A stretch of 38,651 nucleotides of DNA from Haplosporangium gracile. Taxonomy: Eukaryota > Mortierellomycota > Mortierellomycetes > Mortierellales > Mortierellaceae. Under the pieces are notes generated by a model. That model worked only from the letters and a program-made list of their open reading frames with translations. It ran no database searches and was not told the origin of the DNA. How positions within the stretch are numbered: position 1 is the first letter of the stretch; each line of letters begins with the position of its first letter. The DNA lies in the NCBI GenBank assembly GCA_015499985.1, contig JAAAUF010000340.1, positions 1 through 38,651 on the forward strand. Reading direction: 5' to 3'. Both the position numbers and the translations under genes were made by a program. Positions 11,744-22,546 of the stretch are shown here, piece by piece.

Positions 11744-13091
11744 TTGAAAAAGAAGGCAGGCGCTTCCTGTTTGTGTTTTAGTTGTTGTTGTTGTGTCTAG
11801 TGATGGATGAAAAAAAAAGGTGCGTGTGTGTGTCGGAAGAGAAGGAAGAATGAATGAAAAAGGAGTCCTTTAATAAGGTGTCGAGAAGTCGCTTAGAGGA
11901 GGAGGAGGGGTGTTTTCCGGATGATCTTTTTTTAGTGAAAACTAGAAGAGAGGATGACGACGGGCGAGGCTGAAGAGGAGGTAAAGGATACCGAGAAGAA
12001 GTGAAGGAGAGTGAGATAGAAACGTGTGAGAGTGAATCGGGTTGAAGGGCGAAGGGATTAAAGAGACAAGAAAGAAAGTGACGGCTGTGAGAGAGTGATG
12101 TGTGTGAGAGAGTTAGAGAGGGTGGTGGTGAATGGATTAAGGCTGAGCAAACGACAAAAGGGGGGAGTGATGAGCTGAGGGGAAGAAAAAGGGAGAAGAG
12201 GAATGACACGAGGAAAAGGTGGGAAAGAGAACGAAAAAGAAAAACGAAAAGAAAAAAAAAAAAATGAGTAAAGACAAAAAGTAGGAAGGAAAGGAAAGAG
12301 AAGCAAAACAAGTACAAAAAGGAAGGAAGGAAGTAATGATGTGTGCAAAACAGCAAATCACGGCAGAAAAGAATGAGATATCTCGATTGAAAGACGAGCT
12401 TGTTGGGTCTTCCTTGCCCCATCCTTTCTCTCTTTTACGATCGCCCTTGTAGAACAAAATCAGAGAAAAGATGACAAAGACAAAAGACAAAAGTGAAAAG
12501 TAAGCATGTCTGTATCGAGATGCGTGCGTATATGTGTGTACCAGCAGAGTGGTCAATCTCATGGACATGGCCAACACAGCCAATCAGGGCCTCGACCTAC
12601 ACTTTTGAGGTATCAGCAAAAACTATGAATACCCGAGCGAATCGGGTGTACGATAGATGGATCCGACTTCTTTTCTTGCTTAAGCACTTTCTTCTTTTCT
12701 GTTCTTTCTCCTCAATACATATGTTCGGGGCTCGAGTTCCTCCCAGTAGACTTACTTAGAAGACTAAGTGTGTCCTACCCACTTCAACGTGGTCGACCGC
12801 GAAGCCAACATGAACCTCACGGCTAAAAGATTATCCTCCTCTTCAGAACAAAAAAATAATCCTTATTCGTTATTGACGTCTTTGCAGGAATAGAGGGATT
12901 GGTCAATTAAAGATCGGCTTCAATTGTCCACAAACGCCACCATACTTTAACTTTTTACCTTTCCGTCTCTCCGACCACCAACTTTCTTCACCCACTCCTC
13001 TTTTTTCTCTCCCTTCACATCTCACTCATCGTCAACCTCACACCACCCACTCACCCACTTTTATTCATACACACAGGAACACAGACCAACT
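11744..13091. promoter_or_regulatory. Divergent promoter region with CT-rich leader
   Basis: About 1.35 kb separates the minus-strand zinc-cluster gene from the plus-strand SRAP gene. Positions 11800-12420 are purine-rich on +, hence CT-rich on the transcribed minus strand, typical of leaders in this window. Positions 12940-13090 are CT-rich on + just before the SRAP start. I see no gene in this stretch. Confidence 0.6.
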
Positions 13092-15401
13092 ATGTGTGGC
13101 AGGACAGCTCAAGGACTGGTAACTGTCACACTCATCACCCATTGCAAGAAAAAGAGTCGTCTATGCATGAGAATGACGTATCGTGTAAGCGCCGCTTCTG
13201 ACAGGTCTTTTCTTTTCTCCCTTTTTAACTTTTAGGCACCTGGCCAGATCAGACAGCAGCTGGAGAGGACTCTACCAAGCAAACCCGCAGATACTTGGAT
13301 AGGCGAAGACAAGTACCGCACATCGTATGCTATCTCTTTCTGCCAATGTTCTTTTTTTTTATCACTTGGCTGTCGCTACTACACACTTTTATGGCAACAT
13401 TACCTCATTTGACATTCGTTTATATAAACCTAAATCGCAAATAGATATAATGTGGCACCAACACGATATCAGCCAGTTGTCCGGGCGGACTTAAAGACAA
13501 AGTCGTATGTCGTTCATATGATGGTAATTATTTACTCTCCTTCCTTTTGTTACATCGCCTACATCCAGGACAACGCCAAGAGAAACTCGTTTCTAACGGC
13601 ATCNNNNNNNNNNCCCCTCCACTCCTTTTTTTTGCCGTGAATGATGAAATAGAGATGGGGGTTGATCCCACGGAATACGCAGTCTTTACCGGAATACTCA
13701 TCAGTCCTCAAGTCTATCAACGCTCGAGACGAGTCGCTATTTATGGGACCCTCGGGCAAAGCCATATTCAATCACTCCAAGAATCACAAACGCTGCATTC
13801 TGCTTGCCGAAGGGTTCGTTTTCGCACGCTCGTCATTTCTTTCGTTAGTGTTGTGTTGCTCATATACCTTCGTCTGCACTTATTTAACATTTTTCATATC
13901 TTGTTTTAATAGATTCTACGAGTGGAGGAGGCGAGGAAAAGAACGAGTCCCATTCTACACACGACGGCGAGACGGGAATCTGATGTTGATGGCCGCCATT
14001 TACGATGTGGTAAAAGTCAAGGAGGAGGCAGAACCCATGTACACCTACGCCACCATTACCACAAATGCATCACCACAACTCGACTGGCTGCACCACCGGA
14101 TGCCCGTCCTTATATCCAACCACGACCACGACAAAATCAGAACTTGGCTTGACCCAAATCTAAAGTGGAACGCAACTCTGGAGGCCATACTGAAACCCTG
14201 TGACGAATTCATGGAACCAAGCTTAGAGAGTGGAGGAGAGCCAGTCTATGCTTTGGAGACCTACCAGGTGGACGAAAAGGTCAACAGCGTCAGGAACGAC
14301 TCTCCTGATTTTGCAAAGCCTTGGAACTCCAGCGCCAACAAGAAAACGTTGAATCGGTTCTTTTTTGCAAAGACAGAGCCAGCGTCGAGCGAGTCTTCGC
14401 ACCCTGCACCATCATCATCGACCTCGACACCGCTCAAGAAGGATGACCATCTGGAGCATAAGGATGGACTTAATGACTTTGATGAACCGTTTGACTATGC
14501 GGTCGATATGACTGTTGAGAGCGACTCTGCGGACAATACGGTCAAGGACGAAGAGGAGTTTGCACAGGAACAGGTCTCGGTTGCAGCAGATGATTCCAAG
14601 CGGGAGGAAGGATTTGAGGAGCAGCAAGATCAACGACAGCAAGGACTAACAGTTTTGACAGCATCTGGTCAAGACAATGACGACCATGAGGATCGAGAGT
14701 TGGCCCTGGTTTTGGAACTCTCTCGCCAAGAACAGGCCAACTACCAGCCTACCGCCTCACCCCACTCTCCCATAACCTCAAAGCCTGCCTCACCTTCTTC
14801 TCCTTGCACTCGAATCACTTCCACGCCTGGACCTACTGCGGACAGTCCTACCCGGAGTGTCCCACGGACGATGCAGGCCACCAGTTCATCCTTGACGGGC
14901 TCGGTCGACCTGTTGGAGAAGCGGCGTCAGCAGCGCAAGCAAGAGGAAGACGAGATGAAACAGATTCTGGAGATGTCGCGATTAGAGGCCATTGCGGACG
15001 GTCACGAGGATGTAAGTGGCGAAGACAACTCTCAGGACAGCACAACAACATCGGCATTGTCGTCTGCATCCGAGGCGCTACCACTCAGAAACGAGGAAAA
15101 CGCTCAAGGCGATCTGGAACGTCTAGAAGCCGAGGAACTGGAAAAGGCTATCGCAGCCTCCTTGAACGATTCGGCAACTGCAGCGTCATCACCTTCGTAC
15201 AGCAACCACTCATCACTATCTCATCCGAAGAGGCCGGTCCAACCATTGTCTCCGACTGCTTCTCCTCGGAAGAGAAAACCAACTGCCCAGTCCTCACCAT
15301 CTTCTTCTCCTGGATCTTCGCCTATGAAGCCCACCAAGAAGAGCAAGGCTCCTCAGGATGTCAAAATTACCAGCTTCTTTCAGCATACGAGCTCATGCTA
15401 G
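13092..15401 (+). CDS. SRAP-domain protein, HMCES/YedK family, with UIM and PIP-like motifs
   Basis: Five exons, 13092-13118, 13236-13324, 13445-13523, 13653-13813 and 13913-15401, give 614 residues in phase. SRAP proteins form a thiazolidine crosslink with abasic sites in single-stranded DNA, shielding them at replication forks. The protein starts MCGR, so Cys2 becomes the catalytic N-terminus after Met removal. Other key residues are present: Asn88 in INARDE, Glu122 in GFYEW, His179 in LHHRMPV. YNVAPTR and RWGLIPR are also conserved. The tail carries three ubiquitin-interacting-like motifs at about 379-392, 464-478 and 525-538; the third (EELEKAIAASLND) is closest to consensus. Two PCNA-box-like segments follow family habit: KKTLNRFF (262-269) and the C-terminal VKITSFF (602-608). 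The 10-N gap at 13604-13613 lies in intron 3. Intron 4 starts GTTCGT, a weak donor, but it restores GFYEW exactly. Confidence 0.93.
13604..13613. other. Assembly gap (10 N)
   Basis: Ten Ns inside intron 3 of the SRAP gene (13524-13652). The coding sequence on both sides joins without loss (HMM then RWGLIP), so the gap does not damage the gene model. Confidence 0.95.
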
Positions 15402-15750
15402 CTAGTTACAACCTTCACCGATTATTGTGTACCATGTACAACAAATGCATTTTCTCATATACATTTGTGTAATGTTGATTTTTGAAAAATAAAAAGTTTG
15501 TCTATTTTCAATGGCATCACTGGTATCATCCGATGGTGGGATAGGAAGCGCGCGTAACTCTTTGTACTATGGATATGGGTGAAAATATACTTCCTGTCTC
15601 CATTTTTTAATTATGGAGGAGATCCTGAGAGAGGGCCTGAGAAAAACGACAAGAATGACAGAGCCTTGAATGAAAAGTAACAAAAAGTTAGCAAAAGGCG
15701 CTGAGTGCGCACATTCATTGTATTACAAATCAACCACCTTTGAGCTGCGT
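15402..15750. terminator. Convergent 3' region of SRAP and coiled-coil genes
   Basis: The two genes point at each other with about 350 bp between stops. An AATAAA polyadenylation-like signal lies at 15488-15493 on the + strand. Nothing else is recognised. Confidence 0.5.
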
Positions 15751-18169
15751 TCATACCTCGGCAAAGGCGGCAACGAATCCTGGCTCTTGTTCGTTTCCAG
15801 AATCACCCAGTTCTGCAATGAGCTCGGCAGGATCTCCTTGTTCCTGATCATCATCATCGCTGCCCTGGTCGTACTCATTCCGATCGCTCTCAGATCCAAG
15901 CATATCCATATCGGCATCCGTGTACAACGACTTTTTGCTCCTCATCCTGCGAGAATGAGTAAGTGTCTTGCTGTCGTGTGTCCGTCTTGGCTTTAACTCT
16001 GTCGATGCAGGTGCTGAGACTTTGGATGGGGTACCAGTAGGGACAAGGACTCGGCGTGCCTCGGAGGTTGAAGTCGATGTTGAAACCGTGGCTGTGTTAT
16101 TATGGTGGTTGTGATGAGAGTGGTGAGAATGGTGTCCGTACTTCGAGTTATGGTGGTGGTGATGTGACGATTTGGTGTGATCTCGACTGCTGTGGTCTCG
16201 ACTGGTGCGACGTCCGCCATTGCTGGCACCTGCTTCCTTATCCTTCTTGGAGGAATGATGACGACTGCTCCTGTGCCTTGACGACAAGTGGGATGGGAAT
16301 TGATTGCCTTGACTGTAGAGTCGTTCTAGTTCGCCAAAGACATTGCCCCTGACTCCTGGGAGATGGAAATGTTGATGCAGGTGTTGTTCAGACGGTGGGT
16401 GCTCTCCATGCGCTGTCATATAGGGTGGAGGTGATGCTCCTGATAAGGGCCCTCCAGCAGGATCCTTAAGTTTTGACACCGACAGATCCTGGTGCTCAAC
16501 CATGGCGGTCCCCCAAGTGCCCTGAGAGATGGTAAGGTCACCAGGACCATCCTGCATGAAGCTGCCTCCACAGCATTCGAATCCGTGGCCCTGCTCATAG
16601 TCTTCTATCTGTGAACGAAGATCCATCACCTCGTTTCGAGAGTCCTGCAGCAGATCCCGATACTCGGTCAACTCGGACCGCAGAGTCGAGTTCGCTGTAG
16701 CCAATTCCTTGATGAGCGAGATGAGCTGGTTTTGAGCGGCTAGGGGTGGGTCGACGATGGATGATTGATATGGTGGTGATGATGAGGAAGTAGGCGAGTC
16801 GGACCTGGCAATATTGATGGGTGTAGATCCCTGCTGTAAGAATTTCTCTTGTTGAATGACCTGTCCGAGGCTACCCTGGGGTGGTGAACATAACCGGTCG
16901 GTGGTTTCCTTTAGCCAAGCAACAGCCTCCTTGGATTCCCTAGCAAGATCGACTTCCTGTTGCTGGCGACGCAATTGATCGTGTCGCTGTCCGAGAGTCT
17001 CGTATTTCGTCTGGATGGTTAGCAATTTTTGTTGAAGCGTCCGTTCCGATCGCTGCACCTCTCTCAGTTCATCCTGTAATGCATCAATTTTGAGTCGGCC
17101 AGCATCCTCCCGCTCCTGTAGGGCCTCCCGTTTGATGCGCTCGATGCGGAGAAGGTCCGAATCCTTAAGACCATCTTCTGTTTCCTTGGTGAGCGAGAAT
17201 AGCTTTTGTTCGGTGTATTCCAGCTGGCTGGACATGAGCAAGAGCCGCTTGGCTGTCCTGGCTTGGTCGCTGATGGCGAGGAGACGGGACTCTTCCAGGT
17301 CCTGGTTAATCCGTGTGAGATCCCTGCTTGCCTGGGTAATTTTTTCAATCTCGAGTACCGCTAGCCTCAACTGGGGAGGAGGAGGGAGATGCATAGGAAA
17401 AAAAATAAGATGGAGAATGTTTTTCATGTGAGCGATGGATGGCCTCCAGTTAAAGTTGTTTTTATTGCTGCTCTCCACATAAAAATACGCTCGGTTGGAA
17501 AAAAAAAAAAAAAGGGCTGAGATTCGACCCCACTTCGACACAATAAGAATACACACACTCCATGTTCGTTATGAGAGACATACCTCGCGTTGTAGCTCGT
17601 AGATAAGAGGTCTATGATCCCTACCGCCAATGCCATTTTCTATAATCAATTGAAAGGAAGAGGACAACACAGCACTGGTTAGCAAGGTATGTCTTGTACA
17701 ATGAGCATAGAGAGCAGGAAGAATACCACCCGACACACCTCGCGGACGATAAACACAGCCAGCAGTAAAGATAGACGAAGATGCAACCACTAAAGAGTAG
17801 CTTTTAGTTGTAAAAAAGGGGTGATAGAGAAAGAGAAGAGAGGGAGAGTGGAAGACAAAGGGAGGAAGAGAGAAAGAGGGAAGCCCAAGGAAAGACGAAA
17901 GGGGAGGGGGGAGACTACTTATGCTTGTTGTTTTTTTTTAAGTTGGTGTTGGACAAGGTATGCAGCTGCCTTTGGGGGAGGGTGCTGGTTGAGAGGGCTT
18001 GGCTTTTGGTGTATTAGTTAGTCTTGGCAGTGGTGTACAAGAGGAGAAGATTACCATCGAGAGGAGGCGGATGTAATGAGAGCGGGTGTTGGGCAGAGAG
18101 GACCCAGTGTGGACAAGAGTGTGCCTGGATGCAGTAGCAGCCTTCGGAGTCTGAAGTTGCTGATATCAT
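15751..18169 (-). CDS. Unrecognised coiled-coil protein with His/Ser-rich tail
   Basis: The proposed exons on the minus strand, 18169-18055, 17639-17584 and 17370-15751, keep phase and give 596 residues. I do not recognise the family. The N-terminus holds a Cys/His-bearing segment (CYCIQAHSCPHW, residues 11-22). From ELQREL onward, residues about 52-210 look like a long coiled coil rich in Leu, Glu, Arg and Gln (LRLAVLEIEKITQASRDL and similar). A second short coil (about 300-345) includes LISLIKELATANSTLRSEL. The centre is Pro/Ser/Gly-rich. Residues about 420-500 are His/Ser/Arg-rich with poly-His patches, and the tail is acidic (DDDDQEQGD). The first exon and the 415-bp first intron are the least certain part: phase and ATG fit, but other upstream exons are possible. 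A scaffold or cytoskeletal role is only a guess. Confidence 0.7.
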
Positions 18170-19079
18170 TGGATCCGAAGGTAAACGGAGAGGGAAGGTG
18201 CTAAGAAAAGAGAAGAGGATGAAGGGATGTTGTAGTTTAAGGTAAAGTGTATTTTACGATGGGGTTGCGATGGAGGAGGGATGTCTCTTTTGAGGATCGG
18301 ATGTGGGAGAGGGAGGGGAAGCGAAGGCGAAAGTGACAATGAGAATGGAAATGAGGTGGCGGCAGTTGAATAAAGGAAGGGAAGAGAAGGGAAGAGAAGG
18401 GAAGAGAAGGGAAGAGAAGGAGGAATGAAGAGAGGAAAGGAAGGGGGGGAAAAAAGGCAGGTGAGTAAAGAAGGGAAAGAGAAGCGAAGAAGGAGCGTAA
18501 AGAAAAGGAAGCAAAAAAGAGGAGCGAGACAGTAGGGACGATGAACAAAGCGAAGGGACAAGGGGAAGGAGGATATGAAATTTTTCATGGACGGGCATCA
18601 TGTAGTGAATGATATCGAGGCAGAAGGACCATGGACACACAGACAAGGCACACAGACACAGGGCACAAGGCCCTTCTCCTCGATGCCGAGCGACCCTTTG
18701 AAGTTGCTGGAAAAAAACATTTGCTTAGGCGGTCTTACTTACTAGCGATGGTTCCTGAGACAACTAACTGGCTACGAGGATCATATTCCCTATTGCGGTG
18801 CTCCATTGAACTCCAAGAAGGTCTTGCAACGCAGCTTTTATCGGAGCTTTGTCTTTTTTTTTTCTTGCTTCTGCGGCGCATCGACTACAATTAAACGTCC
18901 ATTTCCCACCCTTTTATTAAAGAATCCGAGAAAGACATCTCCTTCTTTCTCTTTTCCTCTCTTCTCTCTCCTTTCATCTTTTTTCTTTCTTCTTTCTTTA
19001 TTCTTTCGTCACTTCGCTTCCTGTCGCGTACATTATTCCCTCGGGCCTCTTTCCTCGTCCTTCAGATACCCCTTCCACA
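18170..19079. promoter_or_regulatory. Divergent promoter with CT-rich leaders on both sides
   Basis: The stretch between the minus-strand coiled-coil gene and the plus-strand Vms1 gene. Positions 18180-18560 are purine-rich on + (CT-rich leader of the minus gene) and 18890-19079 are CT-rich on + (leader of Vms1). No open frame here looks like a protein. Confidence 0.6.
18381..18420. repeat. 10-bp tandem repeat, four perfect copies
   Basis: GAAGAGAAGG repeated four times inside the purine-rich leader of the coiled-coil gene. Confidence 0.95.
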
Positions 19080-21619
19080 ATGAACAGCCCTGTCGTCCCT
19101 TCGCTCTCACCAGCAGCGCTCGGCAGCCTACGGTCACTTTCAATCTTCTTCCTCCCAAAGGATCTCATTGACACTCTTACCTACACAACTTTTGATCTCG
19201 CCACTCAGCCATCGACACAACCCCCTACTTCCTCCTCCTCCTCCCCCGCTCATGGATCTTTAAGCACTTCCAATGAACAACCAGACAGAATCCTCTCCCT
19301 CCCCCTCAATGTGATTCCTTCCTGCCGGACCTGTGCCGTGCCTATGTTTGCATCTGTCGATAAACAACGCGAGCATGTCAAATCGGATTGGCATCTCTAC
19401 AACCTCAAACAACAACTCTTAAACCAACAGGCTGCGCCCATCTCCTTCCAACAATTTCAGGACTTGATCCTCACTGCAACTGCCACAACTGCAGCCCCTT
19501 CAACTACAGAGTCTCACAAAAACATTCTACAACAGTCATCTCCATCCGCGACCTCAACTTCAATGGTACTCTACAACAGTTCTGAAGTCGCAGTTCAGAC
19601 TCTCATGAGTCAGCTCGAGGTTAACGTTAAAGAAAACAAGCCGACCCAGACATCTGATCCCTCTTTGCTGCGCCAGAGGATGCTTCAGGAGCAGCAACTC
19701 CAGGAGATCCGCCGATCCCCCATGCTCTGGTTCTCGAGCACTCTGTACGGCTCCTCCATCCAGTTCGGTGTCTACAAGAACGTTTTGACTAACAAGGGTA
19801 TCTGCAATCATCTCGTCGAACACATCAAGTCCATTCAAATCCCCATGCCACCCTCGCCTCTTAAGAAGGTCAAGACCAAGCGTGCTGCTCGATCCAAGGC
19901 CAAGGCACTTCTCAAAAGTCAACAAAAGCAGCAGTCAGAACAGTCGGAAGAGATGGAGCAGGATGTCATTTTGGCACTTCAAAAGGATCTTGAAAGCGAA
20001 GTCGGAGTAATGCCGGCAATACCAACAGTCGACAACACAACATCCATGGTTACAACCCCCACTCACCAGCCCGCAGACACCACCGATATTCAACCTCGCT
20101 ATTGGACAATGATTCTGCTCGGCGGAGGTCATTTTGCTGGTATGGTCGTCGATCTGCGAGGCCAGACCAAGAAAGCCCACAGCCAGGGTAGCCATACTAG
20201 GGGGCTCAAGATTGTTGCCCACAAAACGTTCCATCGCTACACCGGTATGTCTTTAGCTACTTCGATATTCTTTACACAGAATTGGTCACTTTGTTCAAAA
20301 CATCATTCGCTAACAAGTTCAACTGTATTTCTTGTCTAAATCTTATACTAGTCCGGAGGAAGAATGGAGGTACCCAGTCGTCTTTTGGCGCCGCCAACTC
20401 GGCAGGAGCAATGGTCCGCATGTACAACGAAAGAGCGCTGAAACTGGAGGTTAGAGAACTTCTGGAGAGCTGGTCGGATTGGATCCTGCGGAGCGAATGT
20501 GTGTTTATGCATGCACCTGGCAACAACAAGCGAACTGTTTTTTATGAGGACTCTATCATGAGTCGTGCTGATCGGGAGAGTCTTTTGCGGTCGTTCCCGT
20601 TCGTGACGAGACGCCCCACTTTGGCAGAGATCAAACGCGCATACCAGGAACTCACCACCGTCAAGATTATGCTACCGTCCAAGGAGGATCTGTTGGCTGA
20701 CGATGTTGAGCAAGTAATGGTTGTCACTCCCAGGACGGTTTCTCGCGCCCCGGTCGGCCTTGCATCAGTTACTACAGGAACGGTGACAATCAAGGTTAAG
20801 CCCGTTTCTACACCGCCTGTCTCCGCACCTCTGCTCAAACTCGTGGAGCTAGTCAAGAAGGGACGTGTCGAAGCCATCGACAATCATTTCGCTCGAACCG
20901 GTCTGCATCCATCGCAACTGCTTCCCAAGAGTCCACGTCAAGAATATGATCAACGGAGGACACCTACGTTGCTTCACCTTGCGTCCTTCCATGGACAGTC
21001 CCGAGTGGTTCAACAGCTTTTGGAAAAACACGGTGCAGATCCGACAGCCACTATTCCCTCCTTGATCAGGCGCATGGACAAGACACTCGAGCCAGTTTCG
21101 GATGAATTGCTCGATCTCGCTATCTCTGCCAAATCCTGGACTGCGTATGATGTAGCCAAGGACAAGGAAACTCGAAATGCGTTCCGTAGAGTCATGGCCA
21201 GAATGCCCGATGCATGGGACTGGACTGGTCTTGCCCGTGTCCCATCCGCCTTGACGCCTGAGATGGAAGCAGAGTCGCAGAAGCAAGGCGTATCCATAGC
21301 TAACGGCGGCAAGAGGTCTGAGAATGAAACCGATGGCAATGATGAGGTGGTACAAGACGTGGATTTGGTTGTACTGCCAGAGTCCAGTGTCGAGTCCTGT
21401 CGATCAGAGTCCCCTCGTCTCACGGTTCAGGAAAGGATGGCTACTGATCGCGAGAAGCGAGCCCAAGCAGCTGAGACGAGACGCGCTGCCCAGCCTACGG
21501 CAAGAGCCTTGCGGATGGCAAAGCCCAAAAGCAAGGACGAATGTGTGGGCTGTGGATCTGATATGGGGGCTCTCTCACCCTTTGAGCGATTTGGCCACCA
21601 TTGTGACAAGCGGTCCTAA
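19080..21619 (+). CDS. VMS1: Vms1/ANKZF1 peptidyl-tRNA hydrolase of ribosome quality control
   Basis: Two exons, 19080-20244 and 20352-21619, join as T-V within HRYTVRRKNGG and give 810 residues. Vms1/ANKZF1 cuts the tRNA from nascent chains stuck on 60S subunits and works with Cdc48/p97 at ribosomes and mitochondria. The domain order matches the family. A C2H2 finger lies at residues 82-105 (Cys82, Cys85, His99, His105). A VLRF1 release-factor-like domain spans about 208-460, with LLGGGHFAG, HKTFHRYT and the catalytic GGTQ motif (Gln397, equivalent to yeast Gln295). Ankyrin-type repeats follow (TLLHLASFHGQSRVVQQLL), then an Arg/Ala-rich helix (EKRAQAAETRRAA) that is a candidate p97-binding VIM motif. 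The terminal CVGCG...PFERFGHHC piece resembles the family's last zinc motif but lacks a final Cys. Length is as expected. Confidence 0.93.
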
Positions 21620-22546
21620 CTGTGGGGCGCAACTGATAAATAAAATGAAAAATGCTTATTTGTGTCACTTATCATCATCACTCAATCCATCTTGACATGG
21701 TGGTGATAGTAGTAGTTGCAATAGTTGATGCATGCCCTGGCGAAGTAGTCGATGTACCTGTTCGTGTACAAATGTGTGCTTGAGGCTAAGCCACGGGTCT
21801 GTCTCCTGACCCTTGCCGGCCATCCGTCGCCTCCCTTTTTTAAACCCCTTTTTTTAGAACACACACTCAAACGCTTCGCACACGCATACAAATAAAAAAA
21901 TAAAAAAAGGATCGAATGACGATGGAATCAAACAACAGCTCCCTTCTTCTTTATTCCAAATCTCACTCATCTCCCCACACTCTTGCTTCTGAACCATACA
22001 ACACTTCCTCACTCAATCAAATTCGACTCGGGCTCTCTCAGTAAGAGCACAACTACACGACACCCGCCTTTGGTTTTACTCCAACTACATCTTTGTCTTG
22101 ACAGTAAAAAGGGTAAAGTGTTTTTCGCTTTTGTGGAAAAAGAGTGAGAAGAAGAGAAGTATCGTCCTTCCATCCGTGACGTGTATGCCTTCAGTACCCT
22201 TTGTCCGTCAAACTCCTCCTCCTTTTTCTGCCATACGATGTGCACCCCCTCGCTGACCACACGCCACGCTTCTTACCCTTTATTGTATTATTAAGCCTGA
22301 CTGCAACGTGCTTTGGTCCGAAAACGCGACCGCCTCAGATTGGGAGTGCTTTTTTGTAAAGAAGATCATCGACTAAGCGGATAACTTATCCTGGCCAGAC
22401 AACACCAGCAACAACATCACCGCTTTCGTACGGCAGCAGCTAGGCTCTCTTTAACTTGCGGGATTGACTATAAGAGGCACTTCCCCCCTCTATCTTGAGG
22501 AAGAAGAGAGAGCAAGCAGAAAAACAAGTGCTGCCAGACAAGAAGG
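21620..22546. promoter_or_regulatory. 3' region of VMS1 and promoter of the kinase gene
   Basis: An AATAAA-like signal follows VMS1 at 21639-21644. The rest, about 900 bp, has no recognisable gene. A TATAAG-like element at about 22469 lies some 75 bp before the kinase start, with no proof that it is used. Confidence 0.5.

Noticed and set aside
13569..13603. SRAP-like peptide (DNAKRNSFLTA or QEKLVSNGI) just before the N gap, as a coding exon
   Set aside because: Joining 13523 directly to 13653 gives the full conserved HMM-RWGLIP and INARDE segments, so this piece is intronic.
17424..17636. Start of the coiled-coil protein at the MALAVGIIDL frame
   Set aside because: That frame meets a stop on splicing to 17370, while the IYELQRE frame joins cleanly.
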